From an uncultured Bacillota bacterium (lineage in GTDB: Bacteria > Bacillota > Dehalobacteriia > UBA4068), in contig CAKRYM010000071.1 of NCBI GenBank assembly GCA_934427095.1, positions 1-7,353 on the forward strand: DNA of 7,353 nt, written 5' to 3'. Below the pieces are notes generated by a model. It was not told where the DNA came from. It saw nothing but the letters and a program-made list of their open reading frames with translations, and ran no database searches. Of this stretch, positions 5,463 to 7,353 are shown piece after piece. The position numbers and the translations under genes are program-made. The first letter of the stretch is position 1, and every line of letters begins with the position of its first letter.

Positions 5463-6785
5463 TTACTGGATCGGGGTAATCGCCCGGTTTCTGGCGCGGA
5501 AATAAAAGCACAGGGCCGCGACTAAGGTTAAAGCTTCGGCCACTGGGGGAGCTAACCAAAGGCCGGTGATTTGCCAAGTATGGGCAAAGAAAAAGGCAAA
5601 GGGGAAAATCAACACATAGCCTCTGAGCCCCGCCACAATTTGGGCAAAAACCGCTTGATTAGAAGCAGCAAAATAATTGACCAAAAACAGGTTAAAGCCA
5701 GAGAACAAAACGGCTAAGAAATATAAGCGAATCCCCTGAGAAGCAAGGGTTTGCAAAGCAACGACGCCTTCCCGGTTGAAAATTCCCGCCACCATGTCTG
5801 CGCCAAAGAACAGCAACCCGTAAAGGCAAAGGGCCAAAGTTCCCACAGTAAAAAAGCCATAGCGGAGCAAGGTACGAATTTTTTCCCGGTTTCCTTCCCC
5901 GTAACTTAGACTGACCAAAGGCTGACAGCCTTGGCCCACGCCATTGAAAATAGAGATCACCACGAAATTCACATTCACAATCACAGTGTAAGCCGCTACC
6001 GCTGTATTACCGCCCATCTTCAGCAGTAGCTGGTTAAAGGTCAACATGACCAAGCCATTGGATAATTCCCCCAAAAAGGAGGGAAAGCCTGTGGCCGCAA
6101 TGCGGGAAAGAAGCCGCGGCCGAAAAGAGCACGGGATAAAATGAAAGCCCTTCTGTTTCCCCAGCACATAACGGCTTAAAATGGCAACGCTGACAATGGG
6201 CGAAAAGCCTGTGGCCAAAGCCGCCCCCAGCATACCCAAGCCGCAAGGGAAAATCAGCACATAGTCAAAGACGATATTAAACAGATTACCAGACAGCATG
6301 GCAACCATAGCCAGCCGCGGCTGTCCGTCATTGCGCACAAAATTCTGGCACATATTGTTGCACAGGAAAAAGGGCGCAAAGCATAAAATCACCTGGACAT
6401 AGGTTTTACAAAGGGGTAAAATATCCCCCTCCGCCCCTAAAAAACGGGCAATGGGTTCGCTGAAAAAGATGCCCAAGCTAAGGAAAAACAAGGCCGCTAC
6501 CAACATCGTCCGAGCCGTATGGGAAAAGACCTCATCGCCCAGGGCTTTATCCCCAGCGCCCTTGGCCATGGCGTATCTGGCGCCGCCGCCAACCCCCAGC
6601 ATCAAGCCAGTAGCAAACACAATATTAAAGACCGGGCAAGCAATATTCAAGGCCGCCAGGCCGTTTTCCCCCAAACCCCAAGAAATAAAAAAGGTGTCCG
6701 CCAAAATATAGCAAGACAGGCCGATCATGGCCAAAATACTTTGGGAAACATAGTGGATGAATTCTTTTTTGATATGGTTCTGCAT
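5463..6785 (-). CDS. MATE-family efflux transporter
   Basis: The protein has 440 residues from the ATG at 6785 and about twelve hydrophobic segments in two halves, the size and layout of MATE (multidrug and toxic compound extrusion) Na+- or H+-coupled antiporters in the cytoplasmic membrane. Family-like stretches include LADTFFISWGLGENGLAALNIA in the first helices, GGGARYAMAKGAGD in the first loop, the repeat-end QNFVRNDGQPRLAM, and GVGQGCQPLVSLSYGEG in the second half. Substrate cannot be told from sequence; drug, dye or metabolite export is the family role. The frame can be opened further to a TTG at 6803, but AGGAG at 6793-6797 lies 7 bases before the ATG at 6785, so that ATG is the start. 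The gene follows a sensor kinase on the same strand after 134 bases, has promoter-like sequence and a possible leader peptide in the gap, and ends at the shared terminator. Confidence 0.93.
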   Translation of the reverse strand: MQNHIKKEFIHYVSQSILAMIGLSCYILADTFFISWGLGENGLAALNIACPVFNIVFATGLMLGVGGGARYAMAKGAGDKALGDEVFSHTARTMLVAALFFLSLGIFFSEPIARFLGAEGDILPLCKTYVQVILCFAPFFLCNNMCQNFVRNDGQPRLAMVAMLSGNLFNIVFDYVLIFPCGLGMLGAALATGFSPIVSVAILSRYVLGKQKGFHFIPCSFRPRLLSRIAATGFPSFLGELSNGLVMLTFNQLLLKMGGNTAVAAYTVIVNVNFVVISIFNGVGQGCQPLVSLSYGEGNREKIRTLLRYGFFTVGTLALCLYGLLFFGADMVAGIFNREGVVALQTLASQGIRLYFLAVLFSGFNLFLVNYFAASNQAVFAQIVAGLRGYVLIFPFAFFFAHTWQITGLWLAPPVAEALTLVAALCFYFRARNRAITPIQ

Positions 6786-6787
6786 GG

Positions 6788-6829
6788 TCAAGCTCCTGAA
6801 CAAATAAACTGCCCGGCGGTGCGGGCCAT
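6788..6829 (-). CDS. Possible 13-residue leader peptide upstream of the MATE gene
   Basis: ATG at 6829 opens MARTAGQFICSGA and stops at TGA (6790-6788), two bases before the MATE ATG. AAGGA (6839-6843) lies 9 bases before the leader ATG. The reading frame runs through the MATE Shine-Dalgarno, so translating ribosomes would cover it and could then reinitiate. A GCCCG/CGGGC hairpin (6811-6826) lies inside it. This is a sequence-based suggestion: so short a frame can occur by chance, and if transcription starts at the nearer promoter candidate its ribosome binding site would be lost. Confidence 0.3.
   Translation of the reverse strand: MARTAGQFICSGA
6793..6797 (-). promoter_or_regulatory. Ribosome binding site fixing the MATE start
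   Basis: AGGAG is 7 bases from the ATG at 6785, ideal spacing, and it lies downstream of the alternative TTG start at 6803. It therefore decides in favour of the shorter 440-residue protein. Confidence 0.85.
6811..6826 (-). repeat. Small GC hairpin in the MATE leader
   Basis: GCCCG and CGGGC form a 5-bp stem with a 6-base loop, about 13 bases upstream of the MATE Shine-Dalgarno and inside the possible leader peptide frame. No T-run follows directly on either strand. Confidence 0.4.
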
Positions 6830-6845
6830 ATGGTCAAGTCCTTGT

Positions 6846-6882
6846 ACTGTACCACGAAGCAAGAAAAAAAGCAAGCCCTATA
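6846..6882 (-). promoter_or_regulatory. Promoter-like sequence(s) for the MATE gene
   Basis: Two extended -10 candidates are visible. TACAGT (6846-6851) is preceded by TGG and has TTGCTT (6869-6874) at exactly 17 bases as a partial -35. TATAGG (6877-6882), also preceded by TGG, has no good -35. The first would start transcription near 6839, removing the leader-peptide ribosome binding site; the second would keep it. Either would allow MATE expression separate from the sensor kinase. Confidence 0.4.
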
Positions 6883-6919
6883 CCAAAATATTTTTTCTTT
6901 CTAAGACCTTTCCCCAAAT

Positions 6920-7353
6920 CTAGGAGATGAAGCCCGTTTGACCAGGGGTTTTATCCGCAGGGCGATAAAGCAAAGCGTCGCCTTCTCCTTTTTGTGCTCC
7001 CATGCATCCCAAGGGCAAACGAACCCGGAACAAAGAGCCTTCCCCTGGTGCGCTTTCCACTTGAATCTGTCCCTGAGAAAGCTCCACCACCTTGTGGACC
7101 AAAGCCAAACCCAGGCCATTCCCTTGGCTACGATGGGAGGAATCCCCCTGATAAAATTTCTCAAAGATATGCCGCTGTATTTCTTCACTCATGCCCATGC
7201 CGCAGTCAGCGATTTCCACCACAGCCTGATCTGCTTCCAGGCGAAGCTTTACGGTGATGGCGCTGCCCACAGGACTGAATTTGATGGCATTATCCAACAA
7301 ATTTACCCAAACCTGCGCCAACAAAGATTCATATCCCCAATACTGTACCGTGT
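6920..7353 (-). CDS. Sensor histidine kinase, C-terminal ATPase part (N-terminus outside window)
   Basis: The minus strand is open from the right edge to a TAG at 6920, giving the last 143 residues of a two-component sensor kinase. The HATPase_c domain is clear: N-box VWVNLLDNAIKFSP (Asn17, Asn21 of the fragment), G1 box DCGMG (49-53), F-box IFEKFYQGD (62-70), and G2 box GNGLGLALV (77-85), followed by GEGSLFRVRLPL. These bind ATP for phosphorylating the kinase's own His, which lies upstream of the window with the sensor region. A tail of about 28 residues after the domain (GCMGAQKGEGDALL onward) has no recognised motif. A TTG at 7322-7324 is internal, not the start. No strong terminator follows, and the MATE gene begins 134 bases downstream on the same strand, so regulation of efflux by this system is possible but not shown. 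Confidence 0.92.
   Translation of the reverse strand, partial: TVQYWGYESLLAQVWVNLLDNAIKFSPVGSAITVKLRLEADQAVVEIADCGMGMSEEIQRHIFEKFYQGDSSHRSQGNGLGLALVHKVVELSQGQIQVESAPGEGSLFRVRLPLGCMGAQKGEGDALLYRPADKTPGQTGFIS

Noticed and set aside
6786..6803. TTG at 6803 as start of the MATE gene (446 residues)
   Set aside because: The AGGAG at 6793-6797 would lie inside the coding sequence, while it is ideally placed for the ATG at 6785.

Overview
The window reads as part of a Bacillota (Firmicutes) chromosome, most likely an anaerobic clostridial or related lineage. Supporting signs are a secreted NlpC/P60 enzyme with S-layer homology (SLH) repeats, an MsmX/MalK-type sugar-importer ATPase, a YhgE/Pip membrane protein, AGGAG-type ribosome binding sites and short hairpin-plus-U terminators. 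Genus cannot be assigned from what is here. No insertion sequence, phage gene, CRISPR array, tRNA or rRNA was recognised.

Layout, left to right. (1) 1-1398, minus strand: a modular secreted cell-wall protein that runs off the left edge (signal peptide, NlpC/P60 peptidase, CxxC zinc ribbon, InlB/Listeria-Bacteroides-type repeat, SLH repeats). (2) 1638-2771, minus strand: a complete ABC-transporter ATPase of the MsmX/UgpC/MalK family with no permease or binding-protein gene beside it. (3) 2772-3245: a 474-base divergent intergenic region without a convincing gene. It is rich in inverted repeats: two GC-rich hairpins on the ATPase side, a 10-bp inverted repeat with a competing inner hairpin in the middle, a 42-base purine tract, and a hairpin followed by a T-run just before the next gene. 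(4) 3246-5369, plus strand: a 707-residue YhgE/Pip family membrane protein. (5) 5397-5428: a perfect 14-bp bidirectional terminator between convergent genes. (6) 5463-6785, minus strand: a MATE-family efflux transporter preceded by a possible 13-codon leader peptide. (7) 6920-7353, minus strand: the C-terminal ATPase part of a sensor histidine kinase that runs off the right edge.

Functionally this is an envelope and transport neighbourhood: wall remodelling and S-layer anchoring, sugar-import energising, a phage-receptor-like membrane protein, and drug/metabolite efflux downstream of a two-component sensor. The genes do not form one operon. The coding genes belong to known families, and no new multi-gene system is evident. 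The least explained material is regulatory: the structured leaders of the ATPase and Pip genes, and the duplicated ribosome-binding module before the MATE gene.
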